A DNA stretch of 18,061 nucleotides from Planctomycetales bacterium (GTDB taxonomy: Bacteria; Planctomycetota; Planctomycetia; Planctomycetales; Planctomycetaceae). This document shows, piece after piece, positions 7,899 through 15,748 of the stretch (position 1 is the stretch's first letter; every line of letters starts with the position of its first letter). The position numbers were made by a program, and so were the translations under genes. The stretch spans positions 1 through 18,061 of the forward strand of contig JAGVKR010000743.1 in assembly GCA_020050375.1 (NCBI GenBank). The letters run 5' to 3'. Under the pieces are notes generated by a model, which searched no databases, was not told where the DNA came from, and was given only the letters and a program-made list of their open reading frames with translations.

Positions 7899-10800
7899 AT
7901 GCCTTCGATTCTCGCTTATTTTTTGCCCTTCCAACAGCGTCTTCAAAAGCGATTGTCGCCATTCGGCGTTCGACTCGCGGCAGGATGTCTCACATTTGTA
8001 ATTGGATCGTCCTCGGTTTTATTCGCCCAAAAACCTCCCGCCGAAACAATCGCCTCGCTTCAGCCGGCCGAAGGCTTCGAAGTCAAGCTCTTTGCCGCCG
8101 AGCCGATGGTCGTCAATCCGATCGCGATCGACGTCGACACCTACGGCCGGGTGTGGGTCACGGAGGGGACGAAGTATCGCAAGAACGTCGCCGATCCGCC
8201 CGATGACAAGATCAAGGTCCTCGAAGACACCGACGGCGACGGCGTCGCCGACAAGATGACGGTCTTCACCGGCGACCTCAACGCGGCGATGGGAATCTGC
8301 GTCGCCGGCTCGAAGATTTACGTGGCCGAGTCCCCCCATCTCTACCTCTACGAAGACAAGAACAACGATCTCGTCCCCGACGGGCCGCGAACGGTGTTTC
8401 TCACCGGTTTCGGCGGCAAGAACCACGACCACGGCACACACAGCCAGGTGTTCGGTCCCGATCACAAGCTCTACATGACCAATGGCGACACCGGCTACGA
8501 CGTGACCGGGCCCGATGGCCGCAACATCAAGTTCAAATGGGGCGGGATGATTCGCTGCGAAGCCGACGGAACGCAACTCGAAGACTTCGCCGTCAATTTT
8601 CGCAATCCGGTCGAGCTGGCGGTCGATTCGTTCGGCAACGTCTGGTGCAGCGACAACGACAACGACGGCCTCAAGAGCGTCCGCATCTGCTGGATTCTCG
8701 AAGGGGGCAACTACGGTTGGTTCGGAGGGCCGGAGAACATCCGCAACCCTGACGGCAGCTTCGACCCGATCCACCACTGGCGGGCCGACAAACCGGGCTT
8801 CGTCCCCTACGTGCTGATCACCGGATTCGGCTCTCCCTGCGGGATGACGTTCTACGAGCACGACTCCTTCGGTCCGAAATACAAGAGCAAGATCATCCAT
8901 TGCGACGCCGGCCCGCGCGAGATTCGCTGCTACGACCCCCAGCGCCTTAAGGGAATCGGCTATACGGCAACGCTCGAAAACATCGTGACGAGCAGCGACA
9001 ACTATTTCCGTCCGGTCGATCCGTGCGTCGCGCCCGATGGCTCGATCTACGTCAGCGACTGGTACGACGGCGGCGTGGGAGGGCACGCTTACAACGACCC
9101 TTCGCGCGGTCGCATCTATCGCCTGACGCCGAAGGGGAAAACACTCGCCAGGAAAGGGAAGCCGGGTCCGTATGTGAATGACTCCGATGCGCTCGAAGGC
9201 CTCCGCAGCCCGAATCTGGCGACTCAGTTTCTGGCCCGAGAGCGGCTTTTGGCGAGCGGCGAAAAGGCTCTGGAGTCTTTGGTGAACGCCATCGTTCTTG
9301 GCGGAGACCTTCCGTTCCAGGCGCGCTGCCTGTGGGTCGTGGATCGGATCGGCGGCAGGGGACGAGATGTTGTGCTGCATGTCATGAAGACGGCTGATCC
9401 TCCCTTTCAATCGCTCGCCGTTCGAATCCTCAGAAGGCACGGTGACGAATACACCGACGAAATCCTGAAGTTCGCGACGAATCGCGATTTGGCCGGCGAT
9501 GCCTTGACGGAAGTCCTGTTGACGGCCGGAAAATCGTCCAATCCCGCCGCGACCGCCTTCGTGCTGAAAGCGTTCGACGGCTACGACGGCTCCGACCGCT
9601 ATCTGCTCGAAACGCTGGGGATTGCCGCGCGGGGGCGGGAAGCGGAAGTCTTTCAAAAGGTGGTCGATCGACCGGGGGCGGTCGTGAGTCCGCGACTGGT
9701 CAACATCGTGCGGATCCTTCGTCCCGACGATGCCACGAAATGGTTGTCGTCGAAGCTGTCGGCTCCCGATCTGTCGCCAGACGTTGCCGAGACATTGTTG
9801 TCCGCGCTCGGCGCCTTCTCGACTGCGGAAGCCGGTCAAAGCGTATTGGCCCTTTTGACCGGCACGGCGTCGGACGACGTGAAGAAGCTGGCGCTCGACG
9901 CGCTGCGGCGGAATTTGTCGGGACCGTGGAACAAGGTGAAAGACGAACCGGTGTTCCGCGAAGCGATCGAAAAGAGCTTGTCGAATCGGTCGCTCAAGAC
10001 CGAAACGATCGTCGCCATTCGCGACGCCGGCCTCGAACCGTTTGCGGCGGATGTTTTGCGCCTCCTCAAAGAAGATCGGCTCGCGGGCGAGGCGCTCCCG
10101 CCGGCGGTCGACGTCTTCGTGCGGTTCAACGTCGCCGGAGCCCCGGCGGAGCTGGCCCGTCGCTTGAAGCGTGTCGAAAAACGTCCCGCTGAGGCCACCG
10201 ACGCGCTCGTCCGAGGAATCGTCGCCCTGCGCGACACGGCGGTCATCTCCGATCTTCTGAATGCCTCCAGCGACGTGAGCACCGGTTTGAAGCGGCAGAT
10301 CGCCGAGCAGGTCGCCGCGTCGAGCGACGGAGCGGTTCTGTTGCTCCGGCTGATCGACACCAAACGGTTGCCGAAGGACCTGGCCGACCGGGTCGTTGCG
10401 CTGTCGGTCGAGCATCCGGATGTCAACGTGCGATTGTTGTTCGAGAAGTTCATCCCGGCCGCAGAGCGGCCGAAGACGCTCGGCCAGAGCTTCAAGGCAA
10501 GCGACATTCTCGCTCTCAAGGGAGACGCATCGCGAGGCGCCGCTGTCTTTTTGCGATCGGGCGCCGCGAGCTGCAACAAGTGCCATCGCGTCAAAGGGAA
10601 CGGCTCTGACATCGGCCCCGATTTGAGCCAGATCGGTCGCAAGTACGAGCGGCAGGCGCTGCTCGAAACGATCATGAATCCCAGCGCGGGGATCGCTCCC
10701 GAATACGTTCCGTATGTCGTCGAGACCGAACGCGGAAAGGTGTACGCCGGCTTCCTGCACGAGCAGAACGACGAGCGCGTCGTGCTCAAGACGATCGAAG

Positions 10801-11456
10801 GGGCCGCCGTGCAGATCCCGCGGAAAGAGGTGGTGGAGCTGGTCAAGCAGGAGAAATCCCTGATGCCGGAGCTGGTATTGAAAAGCGTCACCGCTCAGGA
10901 CGCCGCCGACCTGTTGGCGTACCTCGTCAGCCTGCAGGAAACGATGGTCCACGCATCGACGTTCAAGGTTGTGGGGCCGTTCCCCAACATGCGGCCGGAA
11001 CATCGCGGAGAGGTTTTTGGACCTGAGAAAGCGGCCGGAGCGATCGACGAGTCTGCCGAATACGAGGGTCGCGGTAAAAAGGTCAGGTGGACAACAACCA
11101 CCGCCAAGCCCGGTCCGGCGGGGTTTCCTGCGATCAATCTGGCCCAGGTCGCTGCAGAACTGAAAGGCCGGGCGGACAATGTGATCTACTACTTTGCCGC
11201 CACGCTCGAATCGGCGTCGGCCCAGCCAGCGACGCTGTATGTCGGTTCGGACGACGGGATTCAGGTGTGGCTCAACGGCCAAAAGGTCCACGATAAAAAT
11301 GCCAAACGGGCGTTGAAGCCGGGCGAAGACAAAGTCGCCGTCGAATTGAAAGCGGGGAGGAACCTGGTGCTGCTCAAGCTCGACCAGAGCGACGGCGACG
11401 CGGGGCTCACATTGTCGGCGGAAGCGAGAGCGATTCTGACGTTTGGAGTGCCTTGA
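7899..11456 (+). CDS. PVC-type membrane-bound dehydrogenase with c-type heme domain
   Basis: The protein has 1,185 aa. An N-terminal export signal has a long basic lead and a hydrophobic core near residues 25-43. Residues about 50-430 form the beta-propeller of the TIGR02604 type, with NPIAIDVDTYGRVWVTEG and a calcium-type loop DTDGDG near 110. Residues about 440-870 are leucine/alanine-rich HEAT-like helices. The CNKCH motif (892-896), followed by GPDLSQIG, is the c-type heme site of the TIGR02603 domain, which runs to about 1000. A further domain of roughly 165 residues follows (1018-1185), containing VGSDDGIQVWLNGQKVHDKNA-type beta strands like those of carbohydrate-binding or PA14-like modules. 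The family is typical of planctomycetes and thought to oxidise sugars or similar substrates in the periplasm; the actual substrate is unknown. GAGGAG (7885-7890) sits 8 nt before the ATG. Confidence 0.93.
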   Translation: MPSILAYFLPFQQRLQKRLSPFGVRLAAGCLTFVIGSSSVLFAQKPPAETIASLQPAEGFEVKLFAAEPMVVNPIAIDVDTYGRVWVTEGTKYRKNVADPPDDKIKVLEDTDGDGVADKMTVFTGDLNAAMGICVAGSKIYVAESPHLYLYEDKNNDLVPDGPRTVFLTGFGGKNHDHGTHSQVFGPDHKLYMTNGDTGYDVTGPDGRNIKFKWGGMIRCEADGTQLEDFAVNFRNPVELAVDSFGNVWCSDNDNDGLKSVRICWILEGGNYGWFGGPENIRNPDGSFDPIHHWRADKPGFVPYVLITGFGSPCGMTFYEHDSFGPKYKSKIIHCDAGPREIRCYDPQRLKGIGYTATLENIVTSSDNYFRPVDPCVAPDGSIYVSDWYDGGVGGHAYNDPSRGRIYRLTPKGKTLARKGKPGPYVNDSDALEGLRSPNLATQFLARERLLASGEKALESLVNAIVLGGDLPFQARCLWVVDRIGGRGRDVVLHVMKTADPPFQSLAVRILRRHGDEYTDEILKFATNRDLAGDALTEVLLTAGKSSNPAATAFVLKAFDGYDGSDRYLLETLGIAARGREAEVFQKVVDRPGAVVSPRLVNIVRILRPDDATKWLSSKLSAPDLSPDVAETLLSALGAFSTAEAGQSVLALLTGTASDDVKKLALDALRRNLSGPWNKVKDEPVFREAIEKSLSNRSLKTETIVAIRDAGLEPFAADVLRLLKEDRLAGEALPPAVDVFVRFNVAGAPAELARRLKRVEKRPAEATDALVRGIVALRDTAVISDLLNASSDVSTGLKRQIAEQVAASSDGAVLLLRLIDTKRLPKDLADRVVALSVEHPDVNVRLLFEKFIPAAERPKTLGQSFKASDILALKGDASRGAAVFLRSGAASCNKCHRVKGNGSDIGPDLSQIGRKYERQALLETIMNPSAGIAPEYVPYVVETERGKVYAGFLHEQNDERVVLKTIEGAAVQIPRKEVVELVKQEKSLMPELVLKSVTAQDAADLLAYLVSLQETMVHASTFKVVGPFPNMRPEHRGEVFGPEKAAGAIDESAEYEGRGKKVRWTTTTAKPGPAGFPAINLAQVAAELKGRADNVIYYFAATLESASAQPATLYVGSDDGIQVWLNGQKVHDKNAKRALKPGEDKVAVELKAGRNLVLLKLDQSDGDAGLTLSAEARAILTFGVP

Positions 11457-11586
11457 CGATGATGCGTCGTAATGGCAGATTCACCTCGCTTTCGGCTTCA
11501 ATCGGCCAGTCCGTTTGATCTATCATGGACGGGGTGGTCGATTCTTAGGGGCGTTAAAACACCGCGTTGACGTGAGGCAACGTTCG

Positions 11587-12264
11587 ATGGCAACCGTCAT
11601 TACCGAACGGGAAGCGGGCCTTTCGACGGAGATCGAAACGCTCGCCGACTTATTGCATCGCCTCGGCGATATTCCGCTTGATCGCGTCCGGTTTCACCCG
11701 GCGCCTGGAACGGCCACTGAGAAAGACGTGGAACGCGTCCCGGCCGGCCGATCCCGGCTCGTCGAGCTGGTCGAAGCGACGCTGGTGGAGAAACCGATGG
11801 GCTATTTCGAGTCTCGGTTGGCATTCGTGCTCGGGTGTCTGCTCGAAAACTTCGTCTCAGAGCACGATCTGGGGATCATTCTGGGGGAAGCAGCGCTCCT
11901 TCGTTATCGCCCGGGGCTGGTGCGAGAGCCCGACGTCAGTTTTTTTTCCTGGCGCAGATTTCCGAAACGAAAGCTTCCGAAGGGGGCTTTCCTGGACATG
12001 GTCCCCGATCTGGCGGTGGAAATTCTCAGTCCCGCCAACACCCGCAGAGAAATGGCGCGCAAACGCAAAGAATGCTTCTCGGGCGGAACGAAGCTGGTCT
12101 GGGAGATCGAGCCGAAAACGCGCAGCGTGGCCGTGTATGCCGCACCGGACAAATGCAAGACTCTTGACGAGAACGGTGTTCTCGACGGCGGCCGGGTTCT
12201 CCCCGGATTTCGCCTGGCCGTCCGCGAGCTGTTCGAACGCGCCGGCGCGCAGGAATCGGAATGA
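11587..12264 (+). CDS. Uma2 family (DUF820) endonuclease-like protein
   Basis: The protein has 225 aa. It follows the Uma2/DUF820 pattern of PD-(D/E)XK nucleases: REPDVSFF (113-120) gives D116, VPDLAVEILSPANTRREMARK (139-159) gives E145, and GGTKLVWEIEPKTRSVAVY (166-184) is the family's strand pair. LVELVEA (58-64) is the N-terminal strand. Uma2 genes are abundant in planctomycetes and cyanobacteria, and their biological role is unclear. An upstream ATG at 11515 is in frame, but GAGG (11574-11577), 9 nt before 11587, and the homology favour the shorter form. A run of eight T (11940-11947) falls next to the D116 motif. The next gene starts 43 bp downstream. Confidence 0.85.
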   Translation: MATVITEREAGLSTEIETLADLLHRLGDIPLDRVRFHPAPGTATEKDVERVPAGRSRLVELVEATLVEKPMGYFESRLAFVLGCLLENFVSEHDLGIILGEAALLRYRPGLVREPDVSFFSWRRFPKRKLPKGAFLDMVPDLAVEILSPANTRREMARKRKECFSGGTKLVWEIEPKTRSVAVYAAPDKCKTLDENGVLDGGRVLPGFRLAVRELFERAGAQESE

Positions 12265-12307
12265 GCCTCCGGTAAGTGAACCCAATTCCATCTTCGAGGA
12301 CCGCAAC

Positions 12308-12925
12308 GTGAGATTCCACAAATCGTTTTCCGGGATTGCGGACCAGTTTGGCGCCATTGCGCCCAGCCTCCTGATTTTGATCCTGCTCGGAGCAACTGTT
12401 TCGTCTGCGGACGACCAACCCGCCGCGAAAACGAAAGAGGTCAAGGCGCGTGACATGACGCTTGTCGTGCCGGAAGGCTGGAAATCTAAGCCGCAGGTCC
12501 GCGAGCCGCGCGTCGCCGAATTCGAAATTCCCGCGACGGAAGAAGGGAAAGAGAAGGGGGAGTTTGTCGTCTTCTATTTCGGCAAGCAGGGAGCCGGGGG
12601 CGTTCAGGCGAACATCGAACGCTGGGTGGGGCAGTTCGAAGCCGAAGGACGAATGGTCAAGACTCTCACCGGTGAAAGCGCCGAAGGTAAATACACGCTG
12701 GTCGATCTGACAGGCACGTACAAGAAGCCCATCGGCCCGCCGATCATGCGGCAGTCGAAGTCGATGCCCGGCTGGCGCGTGCTGAACGTGGTCGTCGAAA
12801 CCAAGGCCGGCCCGTATTTTCTGAAGATCGACGGTCCCGAGAAGCTGATTGCCGCGATTGAAGCCGACTTCCGCAACTCGTTCGGCGGCAAGAAAGAGAC
12901 CGAGAAGGAACAGAAGGCGGAGTAA
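12308..12925 (+). CDS. Exported protein of unknown function
   Basis: The protein has 205 aa and starts at GTG. GAGGA (12296-12300) is 7 nt upstream, which decides this start; the frame is open much further back but there overlaps the Uma2 gene. Residues about 17-34 are hydrophobic and end in VSSA before DDQ, a likely signal peptidase I site, so the protein should be periplasmic. The mature part has LVVPEGWKSKP (52-62), GGVQANIERWVGQF (97-110) and GPYFLKIDGPEKLIAAIEADF (168-188). I know similar small exported proteins in planctomycete genomes only as conserved hypotheticals. The C terminus is charged (KKETEKEQKAE). It may share a transcript with the Uma2 gene. Confidence 0.75.
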   Translation: MRFHKSFSGIADQFGAIAPSLLILILLGATVSSADDQPAAKTKEVKARDMTLVVPEGWKSKPQVREPRVAEFEIPATEEGKEKGEFVVFYFGKQGAGGVQANIERWVGQFEAEGRMVKTLTGESAEGKYTLVDLTGTYKKPIGPPIMRQSKSMPGWRVLNVVVETKAGPYFLKIDGPEKLIAAIEADFRNSFGGKKETEKEQKAE

Positions 12926-12939
12926 CCTTCTGATTTCCA

Positions 12940-12982
12940 CGCGGGAGCTTGCCCCCGCGAGCGGCGGGGTTGATCCCCGCCG
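12940..12982. repeat. Double-hairpin REP-like element between convergent genes
   Basis: Two GC-rich hairpins lie side by side. CGCGGG (12940-12945) pairs with CCCGCG (12954-12959) over an 8-nt loop. CGGCGGGG (12962-12969) pairs perfectly with CCCCGCCG (12975-12982) over the 5-nt loop TTGAT. The unit begins 14 bp after one stop codon and ends 42 bp before the stop of the convergent permease gene, so it may terminate transcription from both sides. Its composition resembles dispersed extragenic palindromes. Only one copy is in this window, so repetition cannot be shown here. Confidence 0.5.
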
Positions 12983-13024
12983 TATGTGACGGGAGAGACC
13001 TTTCGCAGCGACGCTGTAATCCAG

Positions 13025-14845
13025 CTATTTGCCCGAGGCCCCCGGCCGTGGCGTCGCCGCCGGCGAAATACCCCCTTCGGCCAGCTCCATTCTCAATTCC
13101 TTTCCCAAGTGACTGTGATGGCGGCTGTAGAGGAAATAAATCACGAGCCCGATCGCGAGCCAGCCGAATAGCCGCAACCAGTTCTGCCAACCCAGCGAAA
13201 TCATCATCGAGATGCAGAAGATGATGCCCATCGGCGCCACAAAGTTCATGAACGGCGCCCGGAAGGGGCGCTTCACGTCGGGGTGTGTGAACCGCATGAT
13301 CCACACCGCGGCGCAGACCACGACGAACGCGAACAGCGTTCCGATGCTGACCATGTGCCCCAGCGCTTCCAGGGGAAACAACGATGCCGTGATCGCCGAC
13401 ACGATTCCCGTCAGAATCGTCGCTTTGTGCGGAGTTTGAAAACGGGGGTGGACGGCGCCGAAGAAGCTGTCCGGCAGCAACCCGTCGCGAGCCATCGCCA
13501 GCAGCACCCGGGGCTGACTCAAAAGCATCACGAGCAGCACACTGGTAATCCCCGTCAGCGCACCGATGGTGATGATCACCGACGCCGACTCGAGCCCCTT
13601 TTTCTCGAACACTCCGGCGATCGGGGCGTCGAGAGGAATCTCGGGATAAGGAACCATCCCCGTGACGACCCCGGCGACGAGGATGTACAGCACGGTGCAG
13701 ACCGCAAGCGAGGTGATGATGCCGATCGGCACGTCGCGCTGCGGATTCTTCGCCTCCTCGGCGTGCGTGGAGATCGAATCGAAACCGATATAGGCGAAGA
13801 AAATCACTCCCGCCGCGCTCATCACCCCCGAGTATCCATAGGGGAGAAAGGGGGACCAGTTGCTCGAGTCGACGTATCCGACACCGGCGCCGATCACGAA
13901 GATGACCGCGGCCACTTTGATCAGCACCATTGCCGCGTTGAATCCGGCACTTTCGCGGATCCCAATCACAAGAATTGCCGTAATGATCGTCACAATGAAG
14001 ATCGCAATGGCGTTGATCGTAAAATGAAATGGAAACGGAGTGGACTCGTACGCCGTATACCCGTCGTGCAGGCCGCTTGCCACTTTTTGAAGCTTATCGC
14101 CCGGACTCGACAACGGATCAAACATCAGCCCGTTCGTCAGCGCACCCTCGACGCGTGCGAGCGAATGTTTCGACGGATCGAGTTCGGCGGCTTTCTGACG
14201 CGATTCTTCGGTGAAGACCACCTGGACTTTGTCGACGCGGTGGATGTTTTGCGATTTGTCCAATGGGAGCGACAGCGGCTCTTCGAGCCGGTCAGTGACC
14301 ACTCCTGTGGCGGATTCCACAACCAAAGTGTTCGCCACACGGTAGTCGACATGTTGCTCGTGCGCGGTGAACGGGTCCATCGTAAGCCAGATGGGAATGG
14401 TGATCAGCGCCTTCCCGGCGTTGTCCTTGAACAATCCAAGAAACTTCAGCAAGTAGTGCGACCAGCCGTTGGCCACGGTCGATGAACCCATGGCGTATTC
14501 CAGCACCAGATCCCAACCGATGATCCAGGCCATGAGTTCCCCGAGGGTCGTATAGGCATAGGTGTAGGCGCTGCCGGCCACCGGCGCCATGGACGCAAAT
14601 TCCGAATAGCACAGCGCCGCAAAGGCGCAAGCCAGCCCGGCGACGACGAACGAGAGGATCAAGCCGGGCCCCGCGTAGTTTCGTGCCGCGAGGCCGGTCA
14701 ATACGAAAATCCCCGTCCCGATAATGGCGCCGACGCCCAGCGATGTCAGGCTGATCGGCCCGAGCACCCGCTTCAGGCGGTTTTCTCCAGCCATCTCATC
14801 GAGGAGCACCTGCAGAGACTTCTTCGCAAAAAGCTGTCGTTTCAT
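13025..14845 (-). CDS. APC-superfamily amino-acid permease with a large loop insertion
   Basis: The protein has 606 aa. GVGAIIGTGIFVLTG (37-51) is the glycine-rich TM1 motif of the cationic amino-acid transporter branch. YSEFASMAPVAGSAYTYAY (80-98) and FFAYIGFDSISTHAEEAKNP (349-368) are further family hallmarks. About twelve membrane segments are visible. Relatives are usually 460-500 aa; the excess is mainly a polar stretch at about 155-272, between the fourth and fifth segments, rich in charged residues. The ends are short and polar. Substrate is probably an amino acid, not identified. The ATG at 14845 has only a weak ribosome-binding site, and a promoter-like pair lies at 14942-14970. It is the last minus-strand gene of the block and faces the exported protein gene. 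Confidence 0.9.
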   Translation of the reverse strand: MKRQLFAKKSLQVLLDEMAGENRLKRVLGPISLTSLGVGAIIGTGIFVLTGLAARNYAGPGLILSFVVAGLACAFAALCYSEFASMAPVAGSAYTYAYTTLGELMAWIIGWDLVLEYAMGSSTVANGWSHYLLKFLGLFKDNAGKALITIPIWLTMDPFTAHEQHVDYRVANTLVVESATGVVTDRLEEPLSLPLDKSQNIHRVDKVQVVFTEESRQKAAELDPSKHSLARVEGALTNGLMFDPLSSPGDKLQKVASGLHDGYTAYESTPFPFHFTINAIAIFIVTIITAILVIGIRESAGFNAAMVLIKVAAVIFVIGAGVGYVDSSNWSPFLPYGYSGVMSAAGVIFFAYIGFDSISTHAEEAKNPQRDVPIGIITSLAVCTVLYILVAGVVTGMVPYPEIPLDAPIAGVFEKKGLESASVIITIGALTGITSVLLVMLLSQPRVLLAMARDGLLPDSFFGAVHPRFQTPHKATILTGIVSAITASLFPLEALGHMVSIGTLFAFVVVCAAVWIMRFTHPDVKRPFRAPFMNFVAPMGIIFCISMMISLGWQNWLRLFGWLAIGLVIYFLYSRHHSHLGKELRMELAEGGISPAATPRPGASGK

Positions 14846-14882
14846 CCGTCGATCACCCGTATCGGGGACAAGCTGGAATGCC

Positions 14883-14925
14883 TGCCCGGCGTCATCCCGG
14901 GCACGAATTGCGGCGCGAGACGCCG
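14883..14925. repeat. Two short hairpins upstream of the permease gene
   Basis: TGCCCGG (14883-14889) pairs with CCGGGCA (14897-14903) over 7 nt, and CGGCG (14911-14915) pairs with CGCCG (14921-14925) over 5 nt. They lie in the 187-bp gap between the RluA-family gene and the permease gene. They could end transcription from the upstream gene or form a leader structure for the permease. There is no T-run. Confidence 0.3.
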
Positions 14926-14941
14926 GGCCGAAGAGTGGTGT

Positions 14942-14970
14942 ACTCTAGCCCGGTCGCGTCCCCAACGCAA
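14942..14970 (-). promoter_or_regulatory. Candidate promoter of the permease gene
   Basis: On the minus strand TTGCGT (14965-14970) and TAGAGT (14942-14947) are spaced by exactly 17 bp. The -35 matches at three bases and the -10 at four. A start near 14935 would place the two hairpins at 14883-14925 in the leader. Confidence 0.28.
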
Positions 14971-15032
14971 TTTCGACGGGTGGCGCTGAGGTCCTCAGAA
15001 GTCAGCATCAGTCGTCCAGGACGCCTGCGTCG

Positions 15033-15710
15033 TCACTGCGATCTGAGCAATGCCGGCCAAGCCGGGGGAGTCGGTGAGATAACCGTCACCGGTTCGTGGC
15101 GGACCGGATGATCGAACGTCAGCTCGGCTGCGTGGAGCGCAATCGTTCCGCCCCCGGCCTGCTTTGCGCCGTACTTCGTGTCCCCATGAATCGGATGGCC
15201 GGCGTTCGCAAGCTGGACACGAATCTGGTGACTGCGCCCCGTCAGCGGTGTGACTTCGAGCAATGTCAGGTCGCGCCCTGATGCGAGACGGCGGTAACGC
15301 AGCGTGCTTTGTTTCGCGGCAGCCGTCTGCGGCGCCGTGACGCGAACGACGTTGGTGTCTTCGTTCTTGATCAACCAGTCGCACAGTTCTCCTGTTTCTG
15401 CCGCAACTTTGCCTTCAACCAGTGCCTGATAGCTTTTGCGAATCGTCCCTAGACGAAACTGCTCCGACAGCCGTGCCGCCGCTTTGCCGGTCCGCGCGAA
15501 CAGCACGACCCCCGACACAGGCCGGTCCAGGCGATGGACAAGGCCCAGGTAGACGTCGCCCGGCTTCTGATACTTCGTTTTGAGGTACGCTTTCGCCAGC
15601 TCGAGCAGCGACTCATCGCCCGTGCGATCGCCGGCAACGAGCATTCGCGCCGGCTTGTGCACGGCGAGGCAGTGGTTGTCTTCGTAGAGAATGGTGAGTT
15701 GCGACGGCAC
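15033..15710 (-). CDS. RluA-family pseudouridine synthase
   Basis: The protein has 225 aa and starts at GTG. HRLDRPVSG (59-67) is the catalytic motif of the RluA/RluC/RluD family, with D62 as the nucleophilic aspartate. LTGRSHQIRVQLANAGHPIHGD (156-177) is the second conserved block. These enzymes isomerise uridines in 23S rRNA or tRNA. There is no N-terminal S4 domain, and the length fits short members such as RluA or TruC types, so the target RNA cannot be named. I see no clear ribosome-binding site before the GTG. The start is 38 bp after the stop of the YhcG-like gene on the same strand, so the two may be co-transcribed. Confidence 0.9.
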   Translation of the reverse strand: MPSQLTILYEDNHCLAVHKPARMLVAGDRTGDESLLELAKAYLKTKYQKPGDVYLGLVHRLDRPVSGVVLFARTGKAAARLSEQFRLGTIRKSYQALVEGKVAAETGELCDWLIKNEDTNVVRVTAPQTAAAKQSTLRYRRLASGRDLTLLEVTPLTGRSHQIRVQLANAGHPIHGDTKYGAKQAGGGTIALHAAELTFDHPVRHEPVTVISPTPPAWPALLRSQ

Positions 15711-15748
15711 GGGATTGGTTCACGAAGGCTCAGTCATCGGAGTTCGCT

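Noticed and set aside
8019..11291. A 1,090-codon open frame on the minus strand opposite the dehydrogenase gene
   Set aside because: It mirrors the codon bias of the plus-strand gene, has no family motif and is rich in arginine, histidine and aspartate as antisense frames of GC-rich genes are.
13283..14485. A 400-codon plus-strand frame opposite the permease
   Set aside because: No motif; very high content of arginine, histidine and aspartate, and the permease frame is convincing.
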